A DNA stretch of 64,000 bases from Streptomyces sp. 130 (GTDB lineage Bacteria; Actinomycetota; Actinomycetes; Streptomycetales; Streptomycetaceae). Made by a program: the position numbers and the translations under genes. The stretch lies in contig NZ_VJNO01000002.1 of NCBI RefSeq assembly GCF_007096885.1, forward strand, positions 310,001 through 374,000, read 5' to 3'. Positions 25,496 through 37,400 of this stretch are shown piece after piece; within the stretch, counting starts at the first letter, position 1, and the number at the start of each line of letters is the position of its first letter. The notes beneath the pieces are model-generated. The model did no database searches. It had not been told where the DNA came from and saw only the letters and a program-made list of their open reading frames with translations.

Positions 25496-26683
25496 CTACG
25501 ACCCGCCCCCGAGGCCACTCAATACCGTCTCGGCCCGTTCCTGGGCCCGCGCGCTCACCGCGAGGTCCGGTGTGATGCCCTTGCCGTCGACCCCGTGGCC
25601 CGCCGGGGTGCGGTAGTGGCCCACGGTCAGCTCGGCCACCGAGCCGCCCGGCAGCTCGCTCGGCATCTGCACGGACCCCTTGCCGAAGGTCCGCGAGCCG
25701 ACCGTGACCGCCCGGCCCCGGTCCTGGAGCGCCCCCGTCACCAGCTCGGCCGCGCTCATCGTCCCCCCGTCGACCAGCACGACGACGGGGCGCTCGGTGT
25801 CGCCGCCGGACCGCGCGTACAGGGCGCGCTGCTCTCCGTGCACGTCGTACGTGGCGACCAGGCCGCCGTCCAGGAAGGCGGAGGCCGCGGTGACCGCCTC
25901 GCTGATCAGGCCGCCCGGATTGCCCCGCAGGTCCAGCAGCACCCCGGCGCCCGGGGGCGCGTCCCGGACCGCGTCGCGCACGGCGGCTCCCGAGCCCCTG
26001 GTGAACGAGGCGACCGCGATGCGCACCGCCCCGGTGGGGCCCGAGCGCCGCTCCCCGATCCGGCTCACGGTCACCGACTCGACCGTGAGCCGGGCCCGGC
26101 GCAGGGTCTCGGTCCGGGTGGCGGCCCCCCGGCGGACGCCGAGGCTGACCGTGCTCCCGGCCTTCGCCCCGGTGCGGTCGCCGCGCAGCATGGCCACCAC
26201 GTCGGAGACGGGCAGCCGGTCGACGCGGCGGCCGTCCACGGTGCGGAGCAGGTCGCCGGAGCGGATGCCCGCGCGGTCGGCGGGGCTGCCGGGCTGGACG
26301 CGGGCGACGGCGACCTGGCCGTCGGCGGAGCGCCGGGCGGCGAGGCCGACCCCGGTGTACGTGCCGCCGAGGGAGTCCTCGAACTCCTGGTACTCGCGCT
26401 CGTCGTAGACCGCGCCCCAGCGGTCGCCGCTGCGGCTGACGACCTCCTCGGCCGCCTCCGTACCGGACTTGCCGTCGGCGACCGCGTCGGCCGCGGCCTC
26501 GGCGACCTCGTCGCGGTCGGCGGTGGCGGCCACGGACCGGGGGTGCACCGGGGGTTGCGACGCCTGGCCGTGGGGCAGCGCGCCGGTCGCGGCCCCGGTG
26601 GCGAGGACGCCGGCGAAGACCAGCGTCAGGGCGGCCCCGCGGCGCAGACCGCGGGGCCCGACGCGACATTCGGGGTCCGACAT
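25496..26683 (-). CDS. S41 family C-terminal processing protease (CtpA type)
   Basis: A 395-residue secreted or membrane-anchored serine protease. An N-terminal hydrophobic stretch (LTLVFAGVLATGAATGALP) is probably a signal anchor. A PDZ domain follows (VQPGSPADRAGIRSGDLL, residues 120-190), then the S41 catalytic domain. The Ser/Lys dyad is visible as Ser310 in GGTMSAAELV and Lys335 in RTFGKGSVQ, at the normal 25-residue spacing. It would process or degrade exported proteins from their C-termini. It lies between ftsX and smpB on the same strand. FtsEX controls wall hydrolases in other bacteria, so a role in trimming such enzymes is possible but unproven. Confidence 0.9.
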   Translation of the reverse strand: MSDPECRVGPRGLRRGAALTLVFAGVLATGAATGALPHGQASQPPVHPRSVAATADRDEVAEAAADAVADGKSGTEAAEEVVSRSGDRWGAVYDEREYQEFEDSLGGTYTGVGLAARRSADGQVAVARVQPGSPADRAGIRSGDLLRTVDGRRVDRLPVSDVVAMLRGDRTGAKAGSTVSLGVRRGAATRTETLRRARLTVESVTVSRIGERRSGPTGAVRIAVASFTRGSGAAVRDAVRDAPPGAGVLLDLRGNPGGLISEAVTAASAFLDGGLVATYDVHGEQRALYARSGGDTERPVVVLVDGGTMSAAELVTGALQDRGRAVTVGSRTFGKGSVQMPSELPGGSVAELTVGHYRTPAGHGVDGKGITPDLAVSARAQERAETVLSGLGGGS

Positions 26684-26751
26684 GGCGGTGATTCTAGGAC
26701 AACGCCCCGGAGGCGCAGGGGCCGTTGGGGGTGCGCCTCACAGGGCGCACA

Positions 26752-27669
26752 TCACACCTTCAGGTACTTGCGCAGCGCGAAGAGAGCGGCAACGGCGGGC
26801 ATCAGCAGGCCGATCGCCAGGACCAGCGGCAGCTTGGTGAGGACCGCGTCCCAGCCGATGAAGTCGATCAGGTTGAGCTTGTCCTGGAGCGCGAGACCGC
26901 CGTCGATCAGGAAGTAGCGCCCGGCCAGCAGCATGACGCAGGCCAGCACACCGCCGATCAGACCGGCGAAGGCTGCCTCCATGATGAACGGGGCCTGGAT
27001 GTAGAAGCCGGAGGCGCCGACGAGCCGCATGATGCCGGTCTCCCGGCGCCGGCTGAACGCGGAGACGCGCACGGTGTTGACGATCAGCATCAGCGCGATG
27101 ACGAGCATCAGCGCCATGACGAACAGCGCGGCGACGTTCATGCCGTTCATCAGACCGAAGAGGTTGTCCAGGATGCTTCTCTGGTCCTGGACCGACTGGA
27201 CGCCGTCCCGCCCGGCGAAGGCGGTCGCGACGACCTTGTACTTGGTGGGGTCGTGGAGCTTGACCCGGAAGGACTCCGGCATCTGGTCCGGCGTGATGTT
27301 GCCGGCCATCGGGGAGTCGCCGAACTCGTCCTGGTAGTGCTTGTACGCCTGGTCGCTGGACTCGTAGATCACCTTCTCCACGACGTCCATCTTCTTGAGA
27401 TCGCTCTCGATCTCTTCCTTCTGCTGCTTGGTGACCGCACCCTTGGCGCACTGGACCACCGTCTCCGCGTCGCCCTTGCCGCAGAGGTAGATGGAGACGT
27501 TGACCTTGTCGTACCAGTAGTCCTTCATCGTGCTGACCTGCTCGCGCATGAGCAGCGCGCCGCCGAACAGGGCGAGCGAGAGGGCGACGGAGACGACGAC
27601 GGCGAAGGTCATCGTGAGGTTGCGACGGAGGCCGACGCCGATCTCCGACAGGACGAACTGGGCGCGCAT
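26752..27669 (-). CDS. ftsX: Cell division protein FtsX
   Basis: A 305-residue membrane subunit of the FtsEX complex. TM1 is near residues 20-42 (MTFAVVVSVALSLALFGGAL). An extracellular domain of about 130 residues follows; it contains two Cys (YLCGKGD and VVQCAKG) that could form a disulfide. TM2 starts near residue 180 with VAALFVMALMLVIALMLIVNT. The ETGIMRLVGAS motif and two further helices complete the fold. FtsEX couples ATP hydrolysis to activation of peptidoglycan hydrolases. The start is ATG 27669, 23 bp after the ftsE stop. Confidence 0.95.
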   Translation of the reverse strand: MRAQFVLSEIGVGLRRNLTMTFAVVVSVALSLALFGGALLMREQVSTMKDYWYDKVNVSIYLCGKGDAETVVQCAKGAVTKQQKEEIESDLKKMDVVEKVIYESSDQAYKHYQDEFGDSPMAGNITPDQMPESFRVKLHDPTKYKVVATAFAGRDGVQSVQDQRSILDNLFGLMNGMNVAALFVMALMLVIALMLIVNTVRVSAFSRRRETGIMRLVGASGFYIQAPFIMEAAFAGLIGGVLACVMLLAGRYFLIDGGLALQDKLNLIDFIGWDAVLTKLPLVLAIGLLMPAVAALFALRKYLKV

Positions 27670-27692
27670 GGCGTCCTTTCAGTGCTGGGTGC

Positions 27693-28382
27693 TCAGTGCT
27701 GGTAGCCGTAGACGCCGCGCGCCTGGTCGCGCACGAGACGGCCCTTCTCGAGCTCGATGACGCGTTTGCGCATCTGGTCGACGATGTTCTGGTCGTGGGT
27801 CGCCATGATCACGGTCGTGCCGGTCCGGTTGATCCGGTCCAGCAGCTTCATGATGCCGACGGAGGTCTGCGGGTCGAGGTTGCCGGTCGGCTCGTCCGCG
27901 ATCAGCAGCATGGGCCGGTTGACGAAGGCCCGCGCGATCGCCACGCGCTGCTGCTCACCACCGGACAGCTCGCCGGGCATCCGGTCCTCCTTGCCGCCGA
28001 GACCGACGAGGTCGAGGACCTGCGGCACCGCCTTGCGGATCTCGCCGCGCGGCTTGCCGATCACTTCCTGCGCGAAGGCCACGTTCTGCGCGACGGTCTT
28101 GTTGGGCAGGAGGCGGAAGTCCTGGAAGACGGTGCCCAGCTGGCGGCGCATGTGCGGCACCTTCCAGTTGGACATGCGCGCGAGGTCCTTGCCCAGGACG
28201 TGGACGGCGCCCGTACTGGCGCGCTCCTCGCGCAGGATGAGCCGCATGAAGGTGGACTTGCCGGAGCCGGACGAGCCGACCAGGAAGACGAACTCGCCCT
28301 TCTCGATGTCGAGCGACACATCCCGGAGAGCGGGACGGCTCTGCTTCGGGTAGGTCTTGGAGACGTTGTCGAATCGGATCAC
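27693..28382 (-). CDS. ftsE: Cell division ATP-binding protein FtsE
   Basis: A 229-residue ABC ATPase partner of FtsX. Walker A is GSSGSGKST near residue 37, the Q-loop lies in [10 protein letters not shown], the signature is [14 protein letters not shown], Walker B is [13 protein letters not shown], and the H-loop is MATHDQ. I place the start at GTG 28382 ([13 protein letters not shown]), which matches the family length; upstream codons in the same frame are not FtsE-like. It is first of a minus-strand series ftsE, ftsX, S41 protease, smpB. A TATGGT hexamer at 28419-28424 could be its -10 box. Confidence 0.95.
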   Translation of the reverse strand: MIRFDNVSKTYPKQSRPALRDVSLDIEKGEFVFLVGSSGSGKSTFMRLILREERASTGAVHVLGKDLARMSNWKVPHMRRQLGTVFQDFRLLPNKTVAQNVAFAQEVIGKPRGEIRKAVPQVLDLVGLGGKEDRMPGELSGGEQQRVAIARAFVNRPMLLIADEPTGNLDPQTSVGIMKLLDRINRTGTTVIMATHDQNIVDQMRKRVIELEKGRLVRDQARGVYGYQH

Positions 28383-28671
28383 GGATGCACCACGGTCGGC
28401 CGGGAGTAGGTGAGCGTGACCATACGCGAACCGGGCTGAGCCGTGCATGCACCCGTACCGGGATGGGTGATTTACGGTGAAACGGCCCCGATTCCGGGGC
28501 GGTGCGGCGGGGAAGGGGCCCGGGTGTGACGGCGGGGCGGGCCGAATGGGCCACGAGCTGGCACAGTGGTAGGGGGTGCCTGACAGACCCCCGAGGGAAC
28601 GGTCGCGTTTCCGTGAGCGTTGGGCGGAGAGATGGCTTGTGCGGCTCCGCCGCGCGGGAGGAGGAAAGCGC
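28383..28671. other. Divergent region between ftsE and the zinc-ribbon gene
   Basis: About 290 bp that must contain both promoters. A hairpin (gccccg, loop attc or similar, cggggc) lies near 28483-28500. A possible ftsE -10 (TATGGT on the minus strand) is at 28419-28424, without a recognisable -35. I see no operator-like dyad. Confidence 0.4.
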
Positions 28672-28869
28672 ATGACCTACGACCGACTGGTGTGCGCGAA
28701 CTGCGCGGCGCCCGTCACCGAGGGTCGCTGCCCCGTGTGCCGGGCGAGCCGCGAGCGGCTGCGGGAGCAGGAGCAGGGCCCCTTCGCCGGGATCAGCCCG
28801 GCGGCGCTGGCCGCGCTGCTGGTGGTGCTCCTGGCCGCCCTGGCCCTGCTGGCCCACCAGACCGTGTAG
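28672..28869 (+). CDS. Small zinc-ribbon membrane protein, function unknown
   Basis: A 65-residue protein. It opens with a four-Cys zinc-ribbon knuckle (VCANC then CPVC, eight residues apart). A charged [13 protein letters not shown] linker follows, then one TM helix ([19 protein letters not shown]). A strong AGGAGGAAA ribosome-binding site precedes ATG 28672, which decides the start over a longer in-frame ATG at 28576. It is transcribed divergently from ftsE and ends at a strong bidirectional terminator. I do not recognise a function. Confidence 0.8.
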   Translation: MTYDRLVCANCAAPVTEGRCPVCRASRERLREQEQGPFAGISPAALAALLVVLLAALALLAHQTV

Positions 28870-28891
28870 CGCCCGCCACCGGCCGGCGTAC

Positions 28892-28932
28892 GGAAGGGGC
28901 CCGGACCGCCGCGCGCGGTCCGGGCCCCTTCC
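28892..28932. terminator. Bidirectional terminator
   Basis: A perfect 18-bp stem (ggaaggggcccggaccgc with gcggtccgggccccttcc) and 5-nt loop, between the convergent zinc-ribbon gene and sortase-substrate gene. Confidence 0.9.
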
Positions 28933-28939
28933 CATGGCT

Positions 28940-29584
28940 TCACGCGGCCGTGCGGTTGCCCATCAGGCGCGGCAGCACCCGGAAGCCGATGCCGCCGGCG
29001 ATCATCGTCGCGGCGCCGGCCAGCAGGAACGCCGTCTCGCCCGCTCCGGTCTCGGCGAGCTCGTCCTTGCCCTTGCCCTGCTCGACGGGCTGGTTGCCGA
29101 CCGAGTCCGTGTCGGTGTGGCCGCCGCCACCGCCCGAGACCCCGATCTGGCCGACGCCACTGCCCTGGTCCCCGCTGTCGCTCGGCCCGTTGCCCGGGTC
29201 CGCGGACCTGGTCGGGCCCTTGGTGGGCGTGGCCGAGGGCTTCGCGGGCGTCGAGGGCGGGTCCTCCGGCTCCTCCGGGTCCGTGGGCCCGGTGGGCGGC
29301 TCGCTCGGCTGCGCCGGGCCGGTCGGCGGGGTGGAAGGGTGCGCGGGGGTGGCCGGCGGACCGGACGGCTCGCAGCGCGGGTCGAGCGGGCTGCACGGGT
29401 CACCGTCCTCGCCCGGCTCCCCGTCCCCCGGCTCGGCGGTGGTCCGCGCGCCGATCTCCACGCCGGCGACATCGACGCCGATGCCCACGGCCTGGGCCGC
29501 GCCCGCGGCGGTCAGCGAGGCGCCGGCCGCGATCACCGCGCCCGCCGCCGTCCGTGCGAGGCGTACGCGCGTCTTCTTCGTCAT
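28940..29584 (-). CDS. Sortase-anchored surface protein (LAETG motif)
   Basis: A 214-residue secreted protein. A signal peptide (MTKKTRVRLARTAAGAVIAA, cleavage after AAGAAQA) opens it. A low-complexity stalk rich in Pro, Ser, Thr, Asp and Glu spans residues 50-130, followed by a Gly/Asp segment. The C-terminal sorting signal is LAETG, then a hydrophobic helix, then R-L-M-G-N-R. LAxTG is the type recognised by class E sortases of Streptomyces, as used for chaplins. Two Cys in DPCSPLDPRCEP could form a loop. There is no catalytic domain, so the role is probably structural or a wall spacer. Confidence 0.85.
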   Translation of the reverse strand: MTKKTRVRLARTAAGAVIAAGASLTAAGAAQAVGIGVDVAGVEIGARTTAEPGDGEPGEDGDPCSPLDPRCEPSGPPATPAHPSTPPTGPAQPSEPPTGPTDPEEPEDPPSTPAKPSATPTKGPTRSADPGNGPSDSGDQGSGVGQIGVSGGGGGHTDTDSVGNQPVEQGKGKDELAETGAGETAFLLAGAATMIAGGIGFRVLPRLMGNRTAA

Positions 29585-29710
29585 GTACCGCTACCCCCAG
29601 TAGCCGTTCGCTTCAGGCTGCCCCAGCACCCTTGCCGGGGGTTCCGGGTACGTCAAGGCCGTTCCGGGCCAGGATGCCTTGCCGCGGGGGTGGTTGCGGC
29701 GATTCTCGGA

Positions 29711-30817
29711 CTACTTCTCGTTCTGCTTGCGCCAGCGGATGCCGGCCTCGATGAAGCCGTCGATCTCGCCGTTGAAGACCGCGTCCGGGTTGCCCATCTC
29801 GAACTCCGTACGCAGGTCCTTGACCATCTGGTACGGGTGCAGGACGTAGGAGCGCATCTGGTTGCCCCAGGAGTTGCCGCCGTCGCCCTTGAGGGCGTTC
29901 ATCTTGGCCTGCTCCTCCTGGCGGCGGCGTTCGAGGAGCTTCGCCTGGAGGACGTTCATCGCGGACGCCTTGTTCTGGATCTGCGAGCGCTCGTTCTGGC
30001 AGGAGACGACGATGCCGGTCGGCAGGTGGGTCAGACGCACCGCGGAGTCCGTGGTGTTGACGCCCTGGCCGCCGGGGCCGGAGGAGCGGTACACGTCGAC
30101 GCGCAGGTCGGACTCGTCGATCTCGACGTGGTCCGTCTGCTCGACCACGGGCAGCACCTCGACGCCCGCGAAGGAGGTCTGGCGGCGGCCCTGGTTGTCG
30201 AACGGCGAGACGCGCACCAGGCGGTGGGTGCCCTGCTCGACGGAGAGCGTGCCGTAGGCGTACGGCACCTCGACGGCGAAGGTGGTCGACTTGATGCCGG
30301 CCTCTTCCGCGTAGGCCGTCTCGTAGACCTCGGTCTTGTAGTTGTGCCGCTCGGCCCAGCGCAGGTACATCCGCTGGAGCCGCTCGGCGAAGTCCGCCGC
30401 GTCGACGCCGCCGGCCTCGGCGCGGATGGTGACCAGCGCCTCCCGGGCGTCGTACTCGCCGGAGAGGAGGGTGCGGACCTCCATCTCGTCCAGCGCCTTG
30501 CGGACGGACTCCAGCTCGGCCTCCGCCTCGGCGAGCGCGTCGGCGTCGCCCTCGGCCTCGGCGAGCTCGAAGAGGACTTCGAGGTCGTCGATCCGGCCGC
30601 GCAGGCCCTCGGCCTTGCGGACCTCGGCCTGGAGGTGGGAAAGCTTGCTGGTGATCTTCTGCGCCGCCTCGGGGTCGTCCCACAGGGACGGGGCGGCCGC
30701 CTGCTCCTCGAGCACGGCGATGTCCCCCCTCAGCGCATCCAGGTCCAGGACGGCCTCGATCGACCCCATGGTCGAGGAGAGGGACTTCAGCTCTTCGGAA
30801 ATATCGACGACTGCCAC
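29711..30817 (-). CDS. prfB: Peptide chain release factor 2
   Basis: A 368-residue class I release factor that terminates at UGA and UAA. It has the RF2 anticodon-like tripeptide SPF ([12 protein letters not shown]) and the universal GGQ in [18 protein letters not shown]. The N-terminal coiled domain and C-terminal [17 protein letters not shown] complete the usual length. The gene reads in one frame from GTG 30817; the programmed +1 frameshift of many bacterial prfB genes is absent. It is the last gene of a minus-strand run after pkaA and pkaB. Confidence 0.95.
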   Translation of the reverse strand: MAVVDISEELKSLSSTMGSIEAVLDLDALRGDIAVLEEQAAAPSLWDDPEAAQKITSKLSHLQAEVRKAEGLRGRIDDLEVLFELAEAEGDADALAEAEAELESVRKALDEMEVRTLLSGEYDAREALVTIRAEAGGVDAADFAERLQRMYLRWAERHNYKTEVYETAYAEEAGIKSTTFAVEVPYAYGTLSVEQGTHRLVRVSPFDNQGRRQTSFAGVEVLPVVEQTDHVEIDESDLRVDVYRSSGPGGQGVNTTDSAVRLTHLPTGIVVSCQNERSQIQNKASAMNVLQAKLLERRRQEEQAKMNALKGDGGNSWGNQMRSYVLHPYQMVKDLRTEFEMGNPDAVFNGEIDGFIEAGIRWRKQNEK

Positions 30818-30885
30818 GGGTCCAGCGTAACGGCTGTCGGCGCGTACGTTCCTCGGGCTGCCGGATCACCGTCCCCGGGAGGCGG

Positions 30886-32127
30886 CTACGGGGCCGCCGG
30901 GGCCGAGTTCCCGGTCTCCTGGGGGCCCGGGTCCGCGCCGTCGCCGCTCAGGGCGAGCCAGCCGGCCGCGCCGATCCCGGCCACCAGCACCAGGGCCGCG
31001 GCCCCCAGCGTCAGGCGGCGCTTGCGGACGGCCGCCGACTTGTTGCGGGCCGAGCCGGGGCGGGGCCGGCCGGGGGCGCGCGGGGCGCGGGCGGTGCCCC
31101 GGGGGCCGCCGGACAGCTCGTCGGGGGCCGGGACGCGCATGCTCGTGTGGGTGTCGCGGTTGGAGTCCGGGGTGGAGCCGGGCACCAGCGGGACCGCGCC
31201 GCGCTTGCGCGGCTCCTCGCCGGCCGGCGTGTACTGCTGCTCGTCGTAGCCCTGCGGGGCCTCCGGCTCCTCGTCCGGCTCGTCCACCTCCAGGGGCGGG
31301 ATGCCGGCCAGGTGCGGCAGCTGCTCGCGCAGCCGGGCGGCCAGCTCCGAGGCGCGCAGCCGGGAGGCGGGGGCCTTGGCGAGGCACTGGACGAGCAGCC
31401 GCCACAGCTCGTCGGGGATGCCGGGGAGCGGGACCACGGTCTCGGTGACATGGCGGCGCAGGACGGCGCCGGGGTGGCCGCCGCCGAAGGGCGTGAAGCC
31501 GGCGAGGAGCTCGTACAGCACCGTGGCCAGGGCGTAGATGTCCACGGCGGCGCGCGGCGGCAGCCCCTCGACGATCTCGGGGGCCAGGTAGTCCGGGGTG
31601 CCGATGATTTTGGTGGTGCGGGTCCGGCGCGGGGTGTCGATGAGCTTGGCGACGCCGAAGTCGGTGAGCAGCGCGGGGTGGGCGTTGCCGGGACCGAGCG
31701 GCCCCTCCATGTCCAGCAGGATGTTCTCGGGCTTGACGTCGCGGTGGACGATCCCGGCGGCGTGCGCGGCGGCGAGGCCGTCGGCGACGTCCGCGACGAC
31801 GGAGACGGCCGCCTCGGGGGCCAGCCGGCGTTCGCGGTCGAGCCGGGTGCGCAGGTCGGTGCCCCGGACCAGGTCCATGACGAGGGCGAGGTCGTTGCCG
31901 TCGACCACGAGGTCGCGGACGGCGACGACGTGCGGGTGGTCGAGTCCGAGCAGCGCGGTGCGCTCCTGGACGAACCGGCCGACGAGCTCCTGGTCGGACG
32001 CCAGGTCCTCGCGGAGCAGTTTGATGGCCACGGGGCCCTCGGGGCCTTCCCCGAGCCACACCGTGCCGGCGCTGCCGCGCCCCAGTATCTGGTGGGCGGT
32101 GTACCGGCTGCCGATTTTCCGTGCCAA
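30886..32127 (-). CDS. pkaB: Membrane Ser/Thr protein kinase
   Basis: A 413-residue Hanks-type kinase. The kinase domain (residues 1-265) has the Gly loop LGRGSAGTVW, the ATP-binding Lys in VAIKLLRE, catalytic HRDVKPEN, DFG in LLTDFGVAK, and GTPDYLAPE. An acidic then basic linker follows. One TM helix lies near residues 370-390 (LTLGAAALVLVAGIGAAGWL), with a short outer tail. There are no PASTA repeats. The start is TTG 32127 with GGGAG 6 nt upstream. Length and position agree with PkaB of S. coelicolor as I recall it. The substrate is unknown; the adjacent FHA protein is a natural candidate. Confidence 0.9.
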   Translation of the reverse strand: MARKIGSRYTAHQILGRGSAGTVWLGEGPEGPVAIKLLREDLASDQELVGRFVQERTALLGLDHPHVVAVRDLVVDGNDLALVMDLVRGTDLRTRLDRERRLAPEAAVSVVADVADGLAAAHAAGIVHRDVKPENILLDMEGPLGPGNAHPALLTDFGVAKLIDTPRRTRTTKIIGTPDYLAPEIVEGLPPRAAVDIYALATVLYELLAGFTPFGGGHPGAVLRRHVTETVVPLPGIPDELWRLLVQCLAKAPASRLRASELAARLREQLPHLAGIPPLEVDEPDEEPEAPQGYDEQQYTPAGEEPRKRGAVPLVPGSTPDSNRDTHTSMRVPAPDELSGGPRGTARAPRAPGRPRPGSARNKSAAVRKRRLTLGAAALVLVAGIGAAGWLALSGDGADPGPQETGNSAPAAP

Positions 32128-32302
32128 GACTGCTCCCTCAGCGGCTGGCGATGGACCCAACAACCCCCGGTCGACAAAGCTACGCGGCGATCGGGGGCCC
32201 GCGTGCCGCGGTTGGCGCCAACCTTCGCTTCTGCGGGCGAATCGCCTCGGAATCGGCCCGCGGAAGTCGATATGGCTACAGAGCTGTGCGCCTGCGGTGC
32301 GG

Positions 32303-33952
<1,650 letters not shown>

Positions 33953-34421
33953 GTCATGCGCTCCCTGCTGGTCGTGGTGGGTCGATCCCCCGGGCACCCC
34001 CGGAGTTTCCGGCCCACTCTAGAGGCTGTACGGGGGAGACCGGCCGGGTCCGCGAGGTGACTTCACCGGTCCGTGGGCCCCAGACGCGCGCTCGCCGCTC
34101 GCGGGCGGGCGCGCTCCGCTCCCGTACGGAAGGGTCCCGGGGGAAGACGTCCGCCCGGGCCTGATGGTTGCCGCGGCCGCAGACCGGGAAACCGGTCATG
34201 CCGCACTTTTGGGGCCACTGCAGACGTTTCAAGATCACTTACTGATGACCGCCGGGCGTGTTGTCAGTGGCAGGTGCGAGGATGCCTGGAGCACGCCTGC
34301 GCGGTCGGGAGCCTCGCGGTGCGTGACGATCCTGTACCGGACGACGCGTCCGTGCCGGGTGGGGGGAATCACAGGGCGTTTCCCCGGCCGGTGCCGCGCG
34401 CAGAAGGGACCGCTGACGGCG
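33953..34421. other. Divergent region between pkaA and the FHA gene
   Basis: About 470 bp holding the promoters of pkaA (-) and of the FHA-domain gene (+). A lower-GC patch at 34200-34265 (around ttttggggccactgcag and caagatcacttactgatg) is the likeliest promoter zone. I cannot identify a -35/-10 pair with confidence. Open frames through it lack ribosome-binding sites. Confidence 0.4.
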
Positions 34422-37400
34422 ATGCAGATCCGGCTGACCGTCCTCGCGCCGCCCAGCGGCCAGACCCCGGCGCGCGCCTGCGATGTGCTGGTCACCGCCC
34501 CCGCGGGGACGGCGCTGGCCTCCGTCGCGTCGGGCCTGGCCATGTCCGTCGCCGGCCCCGACGGCTCCCTGGGCAGCGGGGCGGTGGTCCTCTTCGCGGG
34601 CCGGGAGCGGCTGGACGCGCAGCGCTGCGCCCTCGGCGAGCCGCCCCTGATCGACGGCGCGGTGCTGTCGCTCCAGGTCCCGGGCGAGGACGAGACCGCG
34701 GACGAAGCGGTCCCCGCCCAGCTCCAGGTGGTCGCCGGCCCCGACGCGGGCGGGGTCCATCTGCTGCACGGCGGCTCGGTCCGCGTCGGCCGCTCGGCCG
34801 AGGCCGACGTGCCGCTGGACGACCCCGACGTCTCCCGGCTGCACTGCGAGGTGACGGTGTCCGAGGACGGCCGGGTCTCCGTGGCCGACCTGGGCTCCAC
34901 CAACGGCACCTCGCTGGACGGGGCCGAGGTCCGCGACCGTCCGGTCCGGCTCGCCCCGGGGGCGCTGCTGCGGCTCGGCGAGTCGACGCTCCGGCTCGCC
35001 TCCGGCACGCGTCCGCCGGTGCTGCCGACGACGCCGGACGGCGAGGGCCATCTCCGGGTGGCCCGGGTCCCGGCCCCGCCGGCCGCCCCCGCGCCCGAGG
35101 CCGCCCGGCCGGACCACGCCCGGCCCGCGCCCGACGAGCCGGAGGCCGGGGCCCGGCCCGGGTCCTCCGCCGGGCACCCGGGCCGCTTCCCGGAGCAGGA
35201 GGCGCCCCGGCGCGGCGGCATAGGGGCCTGGGCCCGCCGGCTCAAGGGCGCCCGCACCGAGACGGTGCCCCCGAGCGCCCCCGCCGAGCCGGCCCCCGCC
35301 GACCCGGGCGCCTTCGCCTCGCCGCCCGCCGCCCCCGAGGGCACCTGGCCCGATCCGGCCGCCGTGCTGCTGACCGCGCTCGGCCCGGGCCCCCGGCTGT
35401 GGGAGCGCGACCCCGCGCACCCGGAGGCGCTGGTGGTCCGGCTGGGCACCACCGACCGGGCCGACCTGCCCGCCGTGCCGGTGACCGTGAGCCTGCGGGA
35501 GGCCGGTTCGCTGGGGCTCGCCGGTCCCCGGGAGCGGCTGTCCGGGCTCGCCCGGTCCGCCGTGGCCCAGCTGGCCGCGCTGCACTCCCCCGCCGACCTG
35601 GAGATCGTGCTGATCAGCACGGACCGGGCGCGGTCCGCGGAGGAGCGGCGGCGCGAGTGGGCCTGGCTGGGCTGGCTGCCCCATTTGCGCCCGATGCACG
35701 GCCAGGACTGCCGGCTGCTCCTCGCGTACGACCGCGACCAGGCGCTCGCCCGCACCGCCGAGCTGGTCCGCCGGCTGGACGACGGACCGCTCGGCCCCGG
35801 CTGGGCGAGCCAGGACCCGGCGACGGTCACCGAGGCCGCCCGCGGCCACGAAGGCCCGTTCACGGTGGTGATCCTCGACGGCGACCCCGGCGCGGCGGTC
35901 CTCCGTGAGAACACCGCCCGGCTGGCCGCGGCCGGTGCGGCGGCGGGCGTCCATCTGATCTGCCTGGCCGAGACGCCGGCCGCGACGCCCACCTCACCGG
36001 TCGCCGCGACGTACGAGGCCGCGTGCCACGCGTCGATCGCCTTCCGCGAGTGCGGGGCGGTCGGGATGCTCAGCGGTGATGTGGCGACGGCCCTGCGGCT
36101 GCTGCGCACGGCGGGCGGCCGGGCGGCGGGCCACGGCACGGTGGCCTCGGTGGACGCGGTGTCGGCGCACTGGGCCGAGCGGTTCGCCCGCGCGCTGGCC
36201 CCCCTCCGCGCGGAGGGCTCGGCCGCGCTCCCGGGCCGCCAGGTGCCGGTGGCCCTCCCCCCGTCCGCCCGCCTCCTGGACGAACTGGGCCTGGCCCGGG
36301 CCACCCCGGCCTCCCTGATGGCCCGCTGGGCCTCGACGGCGGACGACCACCCGACGCCCCGCACGGGCGCCGGACCCGGGGCGTGCCCGGGGACGGACGC
36401 CCCGGGCCACGCGGCGGCGGCGCAGGCGCCGGACTCGGGCCGCACGGCGTACCCGGGGACGGGCGACTCGGGGCGCACGGCGTACCCCGACACCACCGCG
36501 ACGGGCTCCGGCCGCATCCCATACCCCCGCACCAACACGGGCGACTCGGGCCGCACGGCGGCGCAGGCGCCGGACCCGGGACGCACCGCGTACCCCGGGG
36601 GCGGCACGGACGGCTCGGGCCGCACCCCGTACCCCGACACCACCACGACGGGCTCAGGCCGCACCCCGTACCCCCGCACCGACACGGGCGACTCGGGCCG
36701 CACGGCGGCTCAGGCGCCGGACCCGGGACGCACGGCATACCCCGGCGGCACGGGCGGCTCGGGCCGCACCCCGTACCCCGACACCACCACGTCAGGCTCC
36801 GGCCGCGTCCCGTACCCCCGCGCCGGCACCGGCGGCTCCGGCCGCACCCCGTACCCCGACGCCACCGCGACGGGCTCCGGCCGCGCTGCCCGGGTCGGCG
36901 GGCCCCGGCAGGCCGGGGGGCCTCAGGTCGCCGCGCGTGGTGCCGGCACGGCCGGGGGGACGCGGACCGCCGTGCGGCCGGGCGTCCGCGCCGGGCGGCC
37001 CGTCGTCGTGCTCGGGGCCGGGCCGCACGGGCCGGTGAGCGTCGATCTCGCGGACGAGGGGCCGCACCTGCTCATCGAGGGGCCCGGCGGCAGCGGGCGG
37101 ACCGAGCTGCTGCGGGCCGTCGCGGCGTCGCTGGCGGCGGCGGCCCGGCCGGACCGGCTGGGCATCGTGCTGGTCGACGGGGCCGGCGGCGAACGCGGCG
37201 AGTCGCTGCGGCCCTGCACGGAGCTGCCGCACGCGTTCACGCACCTGGTGGCCTCGGACCCGGTCCGGATGCGGGAGTTCGCCCAGGCGCTGGGCGGCGA
37301 GGTGAAGCGGCGGGCCGAACTGCTCGGCGAGCTCGACTTCGCCGAGTGGCACAGCCGTCACGAGGACGGGCCCGCGACCGTGCCGGTCCCCGAGCAGCGC

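Noticed and set aside
29711-30817. Programmed frameshift in prfB
   Set aside because: The gene is one uninterrupted frame from GTG 30817 with a normal RF2 N-terminus; no in-frame UGA with a slippery CUU was found.
36428-36890. CRISPR-like regular repeats
   Set aside because: The repeats are in frame within a protein gene, are degenerate at codon third positions and have no unique spacers; no cas genes occur.
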